From: Variovorax sp037204085
Lineage (GTDB): Bacteria; Pseudomonadota; Gammaproteobacteria; Burkholderiales; Burkholderiaceae_C
Assembly: GCF_037204085.1 (NCBI RefSeq)
Contig: NZ_JBBCBW010000008.1
Location: 172,409-236,408, forward strand
Length of the DNA stretch: 64,000 nt
Direction: 5' to 3'
Positions 1-7,577 of this stretch are shown here, piece by piece. How positions within the stretch are numbered: position 1 is the first letter of the stretch; each line of letters starts with the position of its first letter. The translations under genes were made by a program, and so were the position numbers. Below the pieces are notes generated by a model. That model saw only the letters and a list, made by a program, of their open reading frames with translations. It was not told the origin of the DNA and did no database searches.

Positions 1-1
1 T

Positions 2-1051
2 TTCTACGACGCACGTTTTCGCAACCAGCCGGTGCGGGTGGCCGTCTTGCTGCAACCCGTCGCCAGCGCCAAGGGCCGCGGCATGGCGGTGGTGCAGGTG
101 GCCGAAACCCTCGAGCTGCGCGAGACGCTGGTGCGCAAGCTGCTCACCGACATGCTGTGGCGCCAGCTGCTGCTGATGGGCGTGATCGCGCTGGTTACCG
201 TGCTCGTGGTACAGCGCGCCACGCGTCCGGTGCGGGAGCTCGGCGAGGCCATCGAGAAGCGCGCGGCCGACGACCTCTCGCCCATCGATGCACCCGATGC
301 GCCGCGCGAACTGCGCCCGCTGGTCGATGCCACCACCGAAGTCATGGGCCGGCTGCAGCGCCTGCTCGACCATCAAAAGCGATTCGTGCGCGACAGCGCT
401 CATCAGTTGCGCACACCGCTGGCGGTGCTCAAGGCGCAGGTGCAGTCGGCGCGGCGCGGTGACGTGGCGCCCGAACAGGCGCTGAGCGAAATCAGCCACA
501 CCGTGGAGCGCGCCACGACGCTCGCCAACCAGATGCTCTCGCTCGCCAAGGTCGAGCAGCTGCGCCAGCAGCCGGAATCGGTTCCGCTCGAACTCGGCGA
601 AGTCGTGCGGCAAATTGCGCTGGACCTCTCGCCGCTCATCGCCGACAAGGCGCTGGACTTCGAACTGGCGGTGGACCAACCTGTGACGGTGCGCGCGCAC
701 CGCTGGATGCTGCAGGAGCTCACGCGCAACCTGCTGCACAACGCCATCAAGCAGAGCCCCCGGGGCGGTGCTCTTTCGGTCATGGTCCAGTCTACCGGCG
801 GCGAAGCAGTGTTGACGGTGCGCGACGAAGGCCCCGGCATTTCGGCCGAGCTTCGCCAGCGCCTGTTTGCGCCGTTCTCCGCCGGCGACACCGGCAGCGG
901 CTCCGGGCTGGGCCTGGCCATCTGCCGCGAAATCGTGCTGGCGCTCGGCGGCCGCATCAACCTCGACAACCGCGGCATGCAGGAAAATTCCGCACAGGTG
1001 GTCGGGCTCGACGCTGTCGTGCGGCTCCCTGTCTACCACCACAATTCCTGA
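2..1051 (+). CDS. Two-component sensor histidine kinase, TctE type (5' end outside window)
   Basis: The 3' part of an inner-membrane sensor kinase; the reading frame is open from the first bases, so the N-terminus and first membrane helix are cut off. Visible in order: the end of the periplasmic sensor region, a membrane helix (LLLMGVIALVTVLVV), a HAMP linker, the H-box (SAHQLRTP, phospho-acceptor His codon at 401-403), the N-box (NLLHNAIKQ), the G1 box (DEGPGI) and the G2 box (GSGLGLAI). All catalytic boxes are intact. TctE-family kinases usually pair with a TctD-like regulator and control tricarboxylate uptake; the partner would lie to the left. The S4 protein gene starts 2 nt after its stop. 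Assignment to TctE is by resemblance of the region after HAMP; the ligand is unknown. Confidence 0.9.
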   Translation, partial: FYDARFRNQPVRVAVLLQPVASAKGRGMAVVQVAETLELRETLVRKLLTDMLWRQLLLMGVIALVTVLVVQRATRPVRELGEAIEKRAADDLSPIDAPDAPRELRPLVDATTEVMGRLQRLLDHQKRFVRDSAHQLRTPLAVLKAQVQSARRGDVAPEQALSEISHTVERATTLANQMLSLAKVEQLRQQPESVPLELGEVVRQIALDLSPLIADKALDFELAVDQPVTVRAHRWMLQELTRNLLHNAIKQSPRGGALSVMVQSTGGEAVLTVRDEGPGISAELRQRLFAPFSAGDTGSGSGLGLAICREIVLALGGRINLDNRGMQENSAQVVGLDAVVRLPVYHHNS

Positions 1052-1053
1052 AT

Positions 1054-1488
1054 ATGGATCGCTTGCGCATCGACAAATGGCTTTGGGCCGCCCGCTTCTT
1101 CAAGACGCGGTCGCTGGCCGCGGAAGAGATCGGCAAGAACCGTGTGCAAGTGAACGGCGACGTTGCCAAGGCGTCCCGCGAGGTCAAGGCGGGCGACACC
1201 GTGGCCATCCGCCTCGGCCCCATCACGCGGACTGTGACGGTGCGCGGCCTGAGCGGACAGCGCGGCCCCGCGCCTGTGGCGCAGCAGCTCTATGAAGAGA
1301 CGGCGGAGAGCATTGCCGCGCAGGCCGCAGCCCGCGAACAGCGCCGCATGGGCAGCGAGCCGGCGCTGGCCATCGAGCAGGGCCGGCCGACCAAGCGCGA
1401 CCGCCGGGAGCTCGACGGCGCGGCGCGGCACGCCGACTGGGACAACCGCTGGAGCGCATCCATCGATCCGGATGAGTCCGACCGCTGA
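1054..1488 (+). CDS. hslR: RNA-binding S4 domain protein, Hsp15-like
   Basis: A 144-residue protein with an S4 RNA-binding domain at the N-terminus (about residues 3-65; RIDKWLWAARFFKTRS at the start is typical of Hsp15/HslR) and a basic, Arg-rich tail. Hsp15 binds stalled 50S subunits that still carry nascent chains and helps recycle them after heat shock. The length is close to E. coli Hsp15 (133 residues). The start ATG lies 2 nt after the kinase stop, so translation may be coupled; this link to a sensor kinase is probably positional only. Confident in the family, less in the exact role. Confidence 0.88.
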   Translation: MDRLRIDKWLWAARFFKTRSLAAEEIGKNRVQVNGDVAKASREVKAGDTVAIRLGPITRTVTVRGLSGQRGPAPVAQQLYEETAESIAAQAAAREQRRMGSEPALAIEQGRPTKRDRRELDGAARHADWDNRWSASIDPDESDR

Positions 1489-1533
1489 CCGCCGATCGCG
1501 TACGCTGCGTGTTTTTGCACGGAGCTCCGGTTC

Positions 1534-2340
1534 ATGGCCAGCCTTAAAAAATACCGCGTCGGCAGCAGCTTCCAACTCTCGCAGGTGAGCCCCGGAGAAA
1601 CGCCGTTTCTCGAGGGCAACGAAGCCGCACAAATCGCCGAAATAGACGAGCTGGCCGGCGAACTCGACGAAATGCAGGACCTGCTGCATGCCGAAGGCCG
1701 CCGCAAGGTTCTGCTGGTGCTGCAAGGCATGGACACCAGCGGCAAGGACGGCACGGTGCGCTGGGTTTTTTCACGCACCTCGCCGCTCGGCGTTCGCGTG
1801 ACGGCCTTCAAGGCACCCACCGACGACGAACGCGCGCGCGACTACCTCTGGCGCTGCCATGCGGTCGTGCCGCGCACGGGAGAAATCGCTGTGTGGAACC
1901 GCAGCCACTACGAAGACGTGCTGGTGCCGGTGGTCGAAGGCTGGATCGACAAGGCCGAGGCCAAGCGGCGCTATGCGCAAATCAACGACTTCGAGCGCCT
2001 GCTGGTCGAAACCGGCACGGTGGTCGTCAAGTGCATGCTGCACATCGACAAGGACGAACAGCGCGAACGCCTTCAGGCGCGTATCGATACGCCCGGCAAG
2101 CAATGGAAGTTCAGCATGGGTGACCTCGAAGTGCGCACCAAGTGGAGCGCCTACCAGCAGGCCTACGACAAGGCGCTGCGCGCCACTTCCACCGATCACG
2201 CGCCCTGGTACGTGATACCCGCCAACCACAAGCGGCACCGCAATCTCATGATTGCCAAGCTGCTCATGAAAACCCTGCGGGAGATGAAGCTCAAGGCGCC
2301 GCCCGCGGATCCGGCGCTCAAGGGAATGATCATCAAGTGA
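1534..2340 (+). CDS. Polyphosphate kinase 2 family protein (PPK2)
   Basis: A 268-residue cytoplasmic kinase of the PPK2 family, which uses polyphosphate to phosphorylate nucleotides (NDP or NMP depending on class). The P-loop is GMDTSGKDG (residues 65-73) and the second conserved element is WNRSHYEDV (121-129), followed by an Arg/Lys-rich lid region. One domain only, the usual length for single-domain PPK2. The start is supported by GGAGC about 8 nt upstream. Class (I, II or III) cannot be settled by eye; the short N-terminus and Walker A spacing would fit class I or III. It stands alone, with 45 nt to the S4 gene and a convergent lipoprotein gene downstream. Confidence 0.9.
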   Translation: MASLKKYRVGSSFQLSQVSPGETPFLEGNEAAQIAEIDELAGELDEMQDLLHAEGRRKVLLVLQGMDTSGKDGTVRWVFSRTSPLGVRVTAFKAPTDDERARDYLWRCHAVVPRTGEIAVWNRSHYEDVLVPVVEGWIDKAEAKRRYAQINDFERLLVETGTVVVKCMLHIDKDEQRERLQARIDTPGKQWKFSMGDLEVRTKWSAYQQAYDKALRATSTDHAPWYVIPANHKRHRNLMIAKLLMKTLREMKLKAPPADPALKGMIIK

Positions 2341-2389
2341 TCGAGCGGGCGCGGGTCGTCGGCGCACGCGGCGCCGACACCGTCGCGAA

Positions 2390-3058
2390 TCAGGAGCGGC
2401 GAACGGCCGACTGGCCCAGCACGCGGCACTTGCCGAATTCGCAGCGCACGGCCCAGGTGGCGCCGTTGGAGCACGGCACGTTGTAGGCCTCGTAGCCGGG
2501 GCCCTTGGCCGTCAGCTCCGCGCGCGGCTGAATGCTGCACTGCCCGGCCTTAGCGACGAGTTCGGCGTTGTAGGTATCCACGCCGGTGCGGCGCGGCGCC
2601 ATCACGACTTCGGGATTGAAGGAATGACCGTAGAAGGTGTCGCGCACGTTCGGGTCGAGGTTGTGATACCCGCGCTTCGCCATGCAGTGCACGATCGCAA
2701 TCTGCTGGTGCTCGGCAATCACGCTCGCGTCGGGCTGGTAGCTCATGTCGATTGCCGCAGCCGCAATACCGCCCTTGGCAGCAGCCACCACGATGCCCTG
2801 GCCGTGCACCACGACCAAGCCCAGGCCCAGCGCCAGCCACATGGCGTCGCCCGATTCGCTGCGCGCGGTGATCCGCGTCGCCGCGGTGCGGCAATCGGCC
2901 ACGTCGCTGTCGTATCGGGCCTTGTCGACGCCTTGCATGGCCACCATGGGCACATAGGAAAGCCCCGACCCTGTTCCAGGCTCCGTCGGTGTCGGCGGCG
3001 TGCTGACGCACCCGCCCAATGCAACAACGGCGCACACGACGCTCAGCAGCAGCTTCAT
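2390..3058 (-). CDS. Glycine-zipper-type lipoprotein, function unknown
   Basis: A 222-residue predicted lipoprotein. The signal peptide ends in the lipobox LGGC (Cys17), so it should be lipidated and sent to the outer or inner membrane. After a Pro-rich spacer comes a segment with YDSDVADCRTAA, then a Gly/Ala-rich hydrophobic stretch (about 72-103) resembling a glycine zipper, then HCMAKRGY around Cys125. A Cys upstream and a CxxxRGY motif downstream of a glycine zipper is a combination seen in small envelope lipoproteins of Burkholderiales. The C-terminal part (about 150-222) has several more Cys residues and no family I recognise. It is monocistronic and convergent with the PPK2 gene. Confidence 0.7.
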   Translation of the reverse strand: MKLLLSVVCAVVALGGCVSTPPTPTEPGTGSGLSYVPMVAMQGVDKARYDSDVADCRTAATRITARSESGDAMWLALGLGLVVVHGQGIVVAAAKGGIAAAAIDMSYQPDASVIAEHQQIAIVHCMAKRGYHNLDPNVRDTFYGHSFNPEVVMAPRRTGVDTYNAELVAKAGQCSIQPRAELTAKGPGYEAYNVPCSNGATWAVRCEFGKCRVLGQSAVRRS

Positions 3059-3420
3059 GGAGATTCCCTCGTCCTCTTCGCGATAGTTCGGGCAATTTAA
3101 CCATACAGATCGTTACTTTTGCCCCAGTTTTGTCGCAAAGCTGCTACGGCTCGGGTGCTTGCACGAGATTTATTTACGCTCGTTTCTGATCTGGGCAGAT
3201 CAATGCGCCCGCGCGCAAGCTGCGATGCAGTGGATTTGAATACTTTGGACAGCCTTTCAACTCCACCGCCGTTCATGGCACTGCTTCGGCCGTGCCACGA
3301 TATGCCAGCATGTACCGACCTCATCGCAGCTATGGCCGGAGACCTTGAGGCATCGGAAAACGCAGACGAAAAAAGCAGCCGCTGGCTTTAAAGCGATGCT
3401 CGCAGCATTTCCCGAGCATG
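3059..3420. other. Intergenic gap between lipoprotein gene and tRNA-Ser terminator
   Basis: About 360 bp, noticeably AT-richer than the surroundings. It must hold the promoter of the minus-strand lipoprotein gene. A short open frame on the plus strand (3119-3391, 90 codons) has no recognisable domain, no clear ribosome binding site and unusual composition, so I do not call it. A GATCTGGGCAGATC palindrome lies near 3189-3202. Nothing else could be identified. Confidence 0.4.
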
Positions 3421-3456
3421 AAAAAAGCCCTGTCAATCCGAAGATCAACAGGGCTT
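3421..3456 (-). terminator. Rho-independent terminator after tRNA-Ser
   Basis: On the minus strand the arms AAGCCCTGT and ACAGGGCTT form a 9-bp stem with a 14-nt loop, followed directly by a T-run (plus-strand A-run 3421-3426). It lies just downstream of the tRNA-Ser 3' end and would end transcripts coming from lysC and the tRNA. Confidence 0.85.
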
Positions 3457-3464
3457 CATCAGCT

Positions 3465-3557
3465 TGGCGGAACCGGAGGGATTCGAACCCTCGATGAGGC
3501 TCTACACCCCATACTCCCTTAGCAGGGGAGCACCTTCGGCCACTCGGTCACAGTTCC
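3465..3557 (-). tRNA. tRNA-Ser (anticodon GCU)
   Basis: A 93-nt serine tRNA with encoded CCA. The acceptor stem pairs GGAACTG with CGGTTCC (one T-G wobble), the anticodon loop reads CTGCTAA giving GCU, the long variable arm expected of tRNA-Ser is present, and the T-arm is GAGGG-TTCGAAT-CCCTC. It reads AGC/AGU serine codons. It starts 26 nt after the lysC stop and is followed by a terminator, so it could be processed from the lysC transcript or have its own promoter inside the lysC end. Confidence 0.97.
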
Positions 3558-3583
3558 TGAAAGAAGCCGAGATTATGCCACTG

Positions 3584-4852
3584 TCAGGCGGCAGGTTGGT
3601 CCAGATCGAAGGCTTTGTGCAACGCGCGCACTGCCAATTCCATATATTTTTCGTCGATGACCACCGAGGTCTTGATCTCGCTGGTCGAAATCATCTGGAT
3701 GTTGATGCCCTCTTCGCTCAACACGCGGAACATCTTGCTGGCCACGCCCACGTGGCTGCGCATGCCGATGCCCACGATGCTGACCTTGCAGATCTTGGTG
3801 TCGCCCACGATCTCGGTCGCGCCCAGCGAGGGCATGACCTTCGATTGCAGCAGGTCGACCGTCTTCGCGTACTCGTTGCGATGCACGGTAAAGCTGAAGT
3901 CGGTGCGGCCGTCTTTGCTGAGATTCTGGATGATCACGTCGACTTCGATGTTGGCGTCCGCCACGGCACCGAGGATGTGATACGCGATGCCCGGCTTGTC
4001 GGGCACGCCGAGCACCGATATCTTGGCTTCGTCGCGGTTGAAAGCGATGCCGGATACGACGGCTTGTTCCATGTTTTCGTCTTCCTCGAAAGTGATCAGC
4101 GTGCCGGACTTGGCCTCTTCATTGATGTCGATGTCCCAGGGCGTGAAGCTCGAAAGCACACGCAGGGGAACCTTGTATTTGCCGGCGAATTCCACCGAGC
4201 GGATTTGCAGCACCTTGGAGCCCAGGCTCGCCATTTCGAGCATCTCTTCGAAGCTCACGGTCGAGAGGCGGCGCGCATCGGGCTCCACGCGCGGGTCGGT
4301 GGTGTAGACGCCGTCCACGTCGGTATAGATCAGGCACTCGTGCGCCTTCATGGCGGCGGCAATGGCCACGGCCGAGGTGTCGCTGCCGCCGCGGCCCAGC
4401 GTGGTGATGTTGCCGCTATCGTCCACGCCCTGAAAGCCGGTAATGACGACCACCTTGCCGGCGTCCAGGTCGGCGCGCACGCGTTCGTCGTCGATGCTCT
4501 CGATGCGGGCCTTGGTGTAGGAGTTGTCGGTGCGCACCGACACCTGCCAGCCCGCGTAGCTCACGGCCTCCATGCCTTCGGCCTGCAGCGCAATCGCCAG
4601 CAGCGCCGACGAAGCCTGTTCGCCGGTGGCGGCGAGCATGTCGAGTTCGCGGCCGTGGGCGTCGCTGGGTTTGCTCGGGGCCAACTCTTTGGCCAGGCCG
4701 AGCAGGCGATTGGTTTCGCCGCTCATGGCACTCGGGACCACGATCATCTGGTGGCCGGCGCGCGCCCACTTGGCGACGCGCTTGGCGACATTCTTGATGC
4801 GCTCGGTCGAGCCCATCGACGTACCGCCGTATTTGTGAACGATCAATGCCAT
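3584..4852 (-). CDS. lysC: Aspartate kinase
   Basis: A 422-residue cytoplasmic enzyme that phosphorylates aspartate, the first step to lysine, threonine, methionine and diaminopimelate. The N-terminal kinase domain begins MALIVHKYGGTSMGS with the KxGGTS motif, followed by GRGGSDTSAVAIA in the substrate pocket. The C-terminal third holds two ACT domains, the site of feedback control (FTVHRNEYAKT and GIGMRSHVGVASKMF regions). I chose the ATG at 4852; the frame runs 21 codons further upstream, but that stretch overlaps the terminator-like hairpin and matches nothing in the family. Length equals other betaproteobacterial LysC. It follows tilS by 67 nt. Confidence 0.97.
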   Translation of the reverse strand: MALIVHKYGGTSMGSTERIKNVAKRVAKWARAGHQMIVVPSAMSGETNRLLGLAKELAPSKPSDAHGRELDMLAATGEQASSALLAIALQAEGMEAVSYAGWQVSVRTDNSYTKARIESIDDERVRADLDAGKVVVITGFQGVDDSGNITTLGRGGSDTSAVAIAAAMKAHECLIYTDVDGVYTTDPRVEPDARRLSTVSFEEMLEMASLGSKVLQIRSVEFAGKYKVPLRVLSSFTPWDIDINEEAKSGTLITFEEDENMEQAVVSGIAFNRDEAKISVLGVPDKPGIAYHILGAVADANIEVDVIIQNLSKDGRTDFSFTVHRNEYAKTVDLLQSKVMPSLGATEIVGDTKICKVSIVGIGMRSHVGVASKMFRVLSEEGINIQMISTSEIKTSVVIDEKYMELAVRALHKAFDLDQPAA

Positions 4853-4869
4853 GGGTGAATTCAGAGAAA

Positions 4870-4910
4870 AAGAAAGGGCCGCTGCACTCCCGAGTGCCAA
4901 CGCGGCGCCC
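4870..4910 (-). terminator. Terminator-like hairpin between tilS and lysC
   Basis: On the minus strand, GGG / CCGC / GCACT arms pair with AGTGC / GCGG / CCC around a 4-nt loop (with an internal bulge), followed by a T-rich run (TTTCTTTTT). It has the form of an intrinsic terminator. The lysC ATG lies only 17 nt beyond the hairpin-tract, leaving no room for a promoter, so lysC transcripts must either read through it or start inside it. It may act as an attenuator. Confidence 0.6.
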
Positions 4911-4919
4911 TGCAAGCCG

Positions 4920-5897
4920 TCAGCGCGAAGCCTTGGGCGAGGGCCTGGAATTGTACCAATGCAGGAAATCGCCCCGCCGCTCGACGAAACCGTTGGCCAC
5001 CTTGAGGTGGATGCGATGGCCGCGCGTGGTGCAGGCCTGCAACTGGCTCAGCAATTGGTCCAGTTGCGCCGTGCTGGGGGCGCAGCCGTGCGCCTGCATC
5101 AGCCAGTGCCGCACCACGTTGCCCTGGCGCGCTTGTGAAAGCAGCCGCAGCGCGGCAATGCGCGGTGGATCGCCGACCGTGACCAAGTCTTGCTCCGCCA
5201 GTTGGCCCAGCAGTTCCTGAGCCTGTGCGGCATGGCCGATGCTGCGGGTGAAGGTGGAGCGGAATTGCGGAAAAGCCTGCGCAAGCGCGGGCAACAGCAC
5301 GGCGCGGATGCGATTGCGGGTGTAGCGCTCGTCCTGGTTGGTCGGATCCTCGATCCAGGGAAGGTCGAGGCCTTTCAGCCAAGCACGGATATCTGAGCCG
5401 GGCACGCCCAGCAAGGGCCGGTAAATGTCGAGCCCATTGCGCCGCGCATGGGCCGGCATGGCCGCGAGGCCCGGCAGCCCCGCCCCCCTGGACAAGGCGA
5501 GCAGCAGTGTCTCGACCTGATCATCTGCGTGGTGCCCAAGAACAAGCGATTTGATAGTGCCGGCCGGTTCGCCCGAGCCGGCCATCGCTGCGAAGGCCTC
5601 GTAGCGGGCCCGCCGTGCCGCATCTTCAGGACTGTCGCCCTGCGCGTGCCGGGCATCGACACGGTGCACCACCAGCGGCACGCCCAGCTGCTCGCACACC
5701 TCGGTGCAATGCCGCTCGAAATCGTCGGCCGCAACTTGCAGCCCGTGGTGCACGTGAAAGGCCACCACTTGCCCCGGCCAAGCCGATGCGCAAGCGGCCA
5801 GCAAGGCAGTGGAATCCGCCCCACCACTGAAGCCCACCGCCAGCGGCAGATGCGCCGGCTCGAACGCGGCCATCGCGCGTTCGAAGGCTTCGTTCAT
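4920..5897 (-). CDS. tilS: tRNA(Ile)-lysidine synthetase
   Basis: A 325-residue enzyme that ligates lysine to C34 of the CAU-anticodon isoleucine tRNA using ATP, changing its reading from AUG to AUA. The PP-loop motif is FSGGADST (residues 23-30), followed by FHVHHGLQ and the conserved ATRYEAF-type region (RRARYEAF) and LGHHADDQVET. E. coli TilS has about 430 residues; here the chain ends after the N-terminal PP-loop and the following helical domain, so the C-terminal TilS_C domain is missing. This short form is known in other bacteria. It sits 11 nt after accA and before lysC in the same direction. Confidence 0.93.
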   Translation of the reverse strand: MNEAFERAMAAFEPAHLPLAVGFSGGADSTALLAACASAWPGQVVAFHVHHGLQVAADDFERHCTEVCEQLGVPLVVHRVDARHAQGDSPEDAARRARYEAFAAMAGSGEPAGTIKSLVLGHHADDQVETLLLALSRGAGLPGLAAMPAHARRNGLDIYRPLLGVPGSDIRAWLKGLDLPWIEDPTNQDERYTRNRIRAVLLPALAQAFPQFRSTFTRSIGHAAQAQELLGQLAEQDLVTVGDPPRIAALRLLSQARQGNVVRHWLMQAHGCAPSTAQLDQLLSQLQACTTRGHRIHLKVANGFVERRGDFLHWYNSRPSPKASR

Positions 5898-5908
5898 GGG
5901 GCGCTTGC

Positions 5909-6889
5909 TTATCTGCCGGTGTCGGCCTTGGTGTCGTTGAAGCGCCCGTAGCTTTGCAGGCGTTCGTAGCGGCGATCGAGCAGCTCTTTCGGCTTCAGGT
6001 CGCTGACCTGGCGGAAGGCGTCGTTGAGCGCGCGCTTGAGAAAAGCGGCCATCTGGCGATGGTCGCGGTGCGCGCCGCCGACCGGCTCGTTCACGATCTT
6101 GTCGACCAGGCCCAACGCCTTCAGGCGGTGCGCGGTAATGCCGAGGGCATCGGCCGCTTCCTGCGCCTTGTCGCTGGTCTTCCAGAGAATGGAAGCGCAG
6201 CCTTCGGGGCTGATGACCGAGTAAATGGAGTACTGCAGCATCAGGAGTTGGTCGCCCACCGAGATTGCGAGTGCGCCGCCCGAGCCACCTTCACCGATGA
6301 TGGTGACGATGATCGGCACTTCGAGCTGCGCCATCTCGTAGATGTTGCGGCCGATGGCTTCGGACTGTCCGCGCTCCTCGGCGTCGATGCCTGGATAGGC
6401 GCCGGGCGTATCGACGAAGGTGAAGACCGGCAGCTTGAATTTCTCGGCCGTCTTCATGAGCCGCAATGCCTTGCGATAGCCCTCGGGCTTGCTCATGCCG
6501 AAGTTGCGCGCGGTGCGCTCCCTAGTGTCGCGCCCCTTCTGGTGGCCCAGCACCATGCAGGGCGTGCCATTGAAGCGCGCAAGACCGCCGACGATCGAAA
6601 GGTCGTCCGAGAAATGCCGGTCGCCGTGCAGTTCGACGAAGTCGGTGAAGATTTCGTTGACGTAGTCGAGCGTGTACGGACGCTCCGGATGCCGCGCGAT
6701 CTTGGTGATCTGCCAGGGCGTCAGGTCGCTGTAGATGTCTTTGGTGAGTTGCTGGCTTTTCTTGCCCAGCTGGTCGATTTCCTCCGAGATGTCGACCGCC
6801 GATTCGGTCTGTACATAGCGCAGTTCTTCGATCTTGGATTCGAGTTCAGCAATGGGCTGCTCGAAGTCGAGGAAGGTTCGTTTCGCCAA
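5909..6889 (-). CDS. accA: Acetyl-CoA carboxylase carboxyltransferase subunit alpha
   Basis: A 326-residue subunit that with AccD moves the carboxyl group from carboxybiotin to acetyl-CoA, giving malonyl-CoA for fatty acid synthesis. Visible: the N-terminal coiled region (FEQPIAELESKIEEL), the oxyanion-forming GEGGSGGALAI segment and the PEGCASILWK motif typical of AccA. I place the start at a TTG (6889; protein begins LAKRTFLDFEQ) because AGGAGA lies 5-10 nt upstream and homologues begin there; the frame extends upstream to 7000 but overlaps the glycosylase gene. It is 16 nt after the glycosylase stop and 11 nt before tilS. Confidence 0.95.
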   Translation of the reverse strand: MAKRTFLDFEQPIAELESKIEELRYVQTESAVDISEEIDQLGKKSQQLTKDIYSDLTPWQITKIARHPERPYTLDYVNEIFTDFVELHGDRHFSDDLSIVGGLARFNGTPCMVLGHQKGRDTRERTARNFGMSKPEGYRKALRLMKTAEKFKLPVFTFVDTPGAYPGIDAEERGQSEAIGRNIYEMAQLEVPIIVTIIGEGGSGGALAISVGDQLLMLQYSIYSVISPEGCASILWKTSDKAQEAADALGITAHRLKALGLVDKIVNEPVGGAHRDHRQMAAFLKRALNDAFRQVSDLKPKELLDRRYERLQSYGRFNDTKADTGR

Positions 6890-6905
6890 CGTCTTCTCCT
6901 GTTGT

Positions 6906-7577
6906 TCAGTATGCGACCGGTACCGGGTCGAGCGAGCGCCAAATATACCAAGTTGCCACACTGCAAAATGGTGCCCAGGCCACGGCGACGTCGCGGGCAT
7001 CGCTGCGGCTCACGGGATCGCCCGAAAAATAGTTCACGCTGATGCCGTTGAGCAGGCCCAGGTCGTCCACCGGCAGCACATTGGGCCGCATCAGGTGGAA
7101 GATGAGGAACATTTCAGCCGTCCAGCGGCCAATGCCGCGAATGGCCACGAGCTCTTCGATGATGAGCTCGTCCGACATGTCCTTCCAGGCATCGACGTGC
7201 ACCGCGCCGGAATCGAAGTGAATGGCCAAGTCGACCAGGTATTCGACCTTGCGCGCCGACAGCCCTGCCGCGCGCATGTCGTCAACCTTGAGCTTGAGCA
7301 CGTTGGCCGGCGTCAGCTTGCGCGGCAACACCGCGAACTTGTCCCATACGGTCTGCGCGGCCTTCACCGAAATCTGCTGGCCCACGATGCTGCGCGCGAG
7401 CGTGGTGAACGCATCGCCGCGCGACTCGAGGCAGGCATCGCCGAACTTCGGAATCAACCGCTTCATCACGCGGTCCTTCTTCGCCAAGTGCTTGCAGGCC
7501 TCCTCCCAGTAATCGGGCGTGAAGATCTGGACGCTCGATTTCCTGGTTGCAGGCATGGGGTTGGTGGTTCCGTTCAC
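6906..7577 (-). CDS. DNA-3-methyladenine glycosylase, AlkA-like HhH-GPD protein
   Basis: A 223-residue base-excision repair enzyme of the HhH-GPD superfamily. The core shows LARSIVGQQISVKAA, the helix-hairpin-helix AIRGIGRWTAEMFLIF and the catalytic aspartate in LPVDDLGL. It lacks the N-terminal AlkA domain of E. coli, matching the short AlkA-like glycosylases that remove 3-methyladenine and similar lesions. Start is uncertain: GTG at 7577 overlaps the cysS stop as GTGA (translational coupling), and ATG at 7556 (MPATRKSS) is the alternative; neither has a strong ribosome binding site. It lies between cysS and accA. Confidence 0.88.
   Translation of the reverse strand: MNGTTNPMPATRKSSVQIFTPDYWEEACKHLAKKDRVMKRLIPKFGDACLESRGDAFTTLARSIVGQQISVKAAQTVWDKFAVLPRKLTPANVLKLKVDDMRAAGLSARKVEYLVDLAIHFDSGAVHVDAWKDMSDELIIEELVAIRGIGRWTAEMFLIFHLMRPNVLPVDDLGLLNGISVNYFSGDPVSRSDARDVAVAWAPFCSVATWYIWRSLDPVPVAY

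Noticed and set aside
3119..3391. 90-codon plus-strand frame
   Set aside because: No domain, no clear ribosome site, and composition unlike its neighbours; kept as intergenic.
3464..4858. Long plus-strand frame opposite lysC
   Set aside because: It is the mirror of the high-GC lysC gene, with His/Asp-rich nonsense composition and no start signal.
4853..4919. Lysine riboswitch before lysC
   Set aside because: The gap is only 67 nt, far too short for that aptamer.
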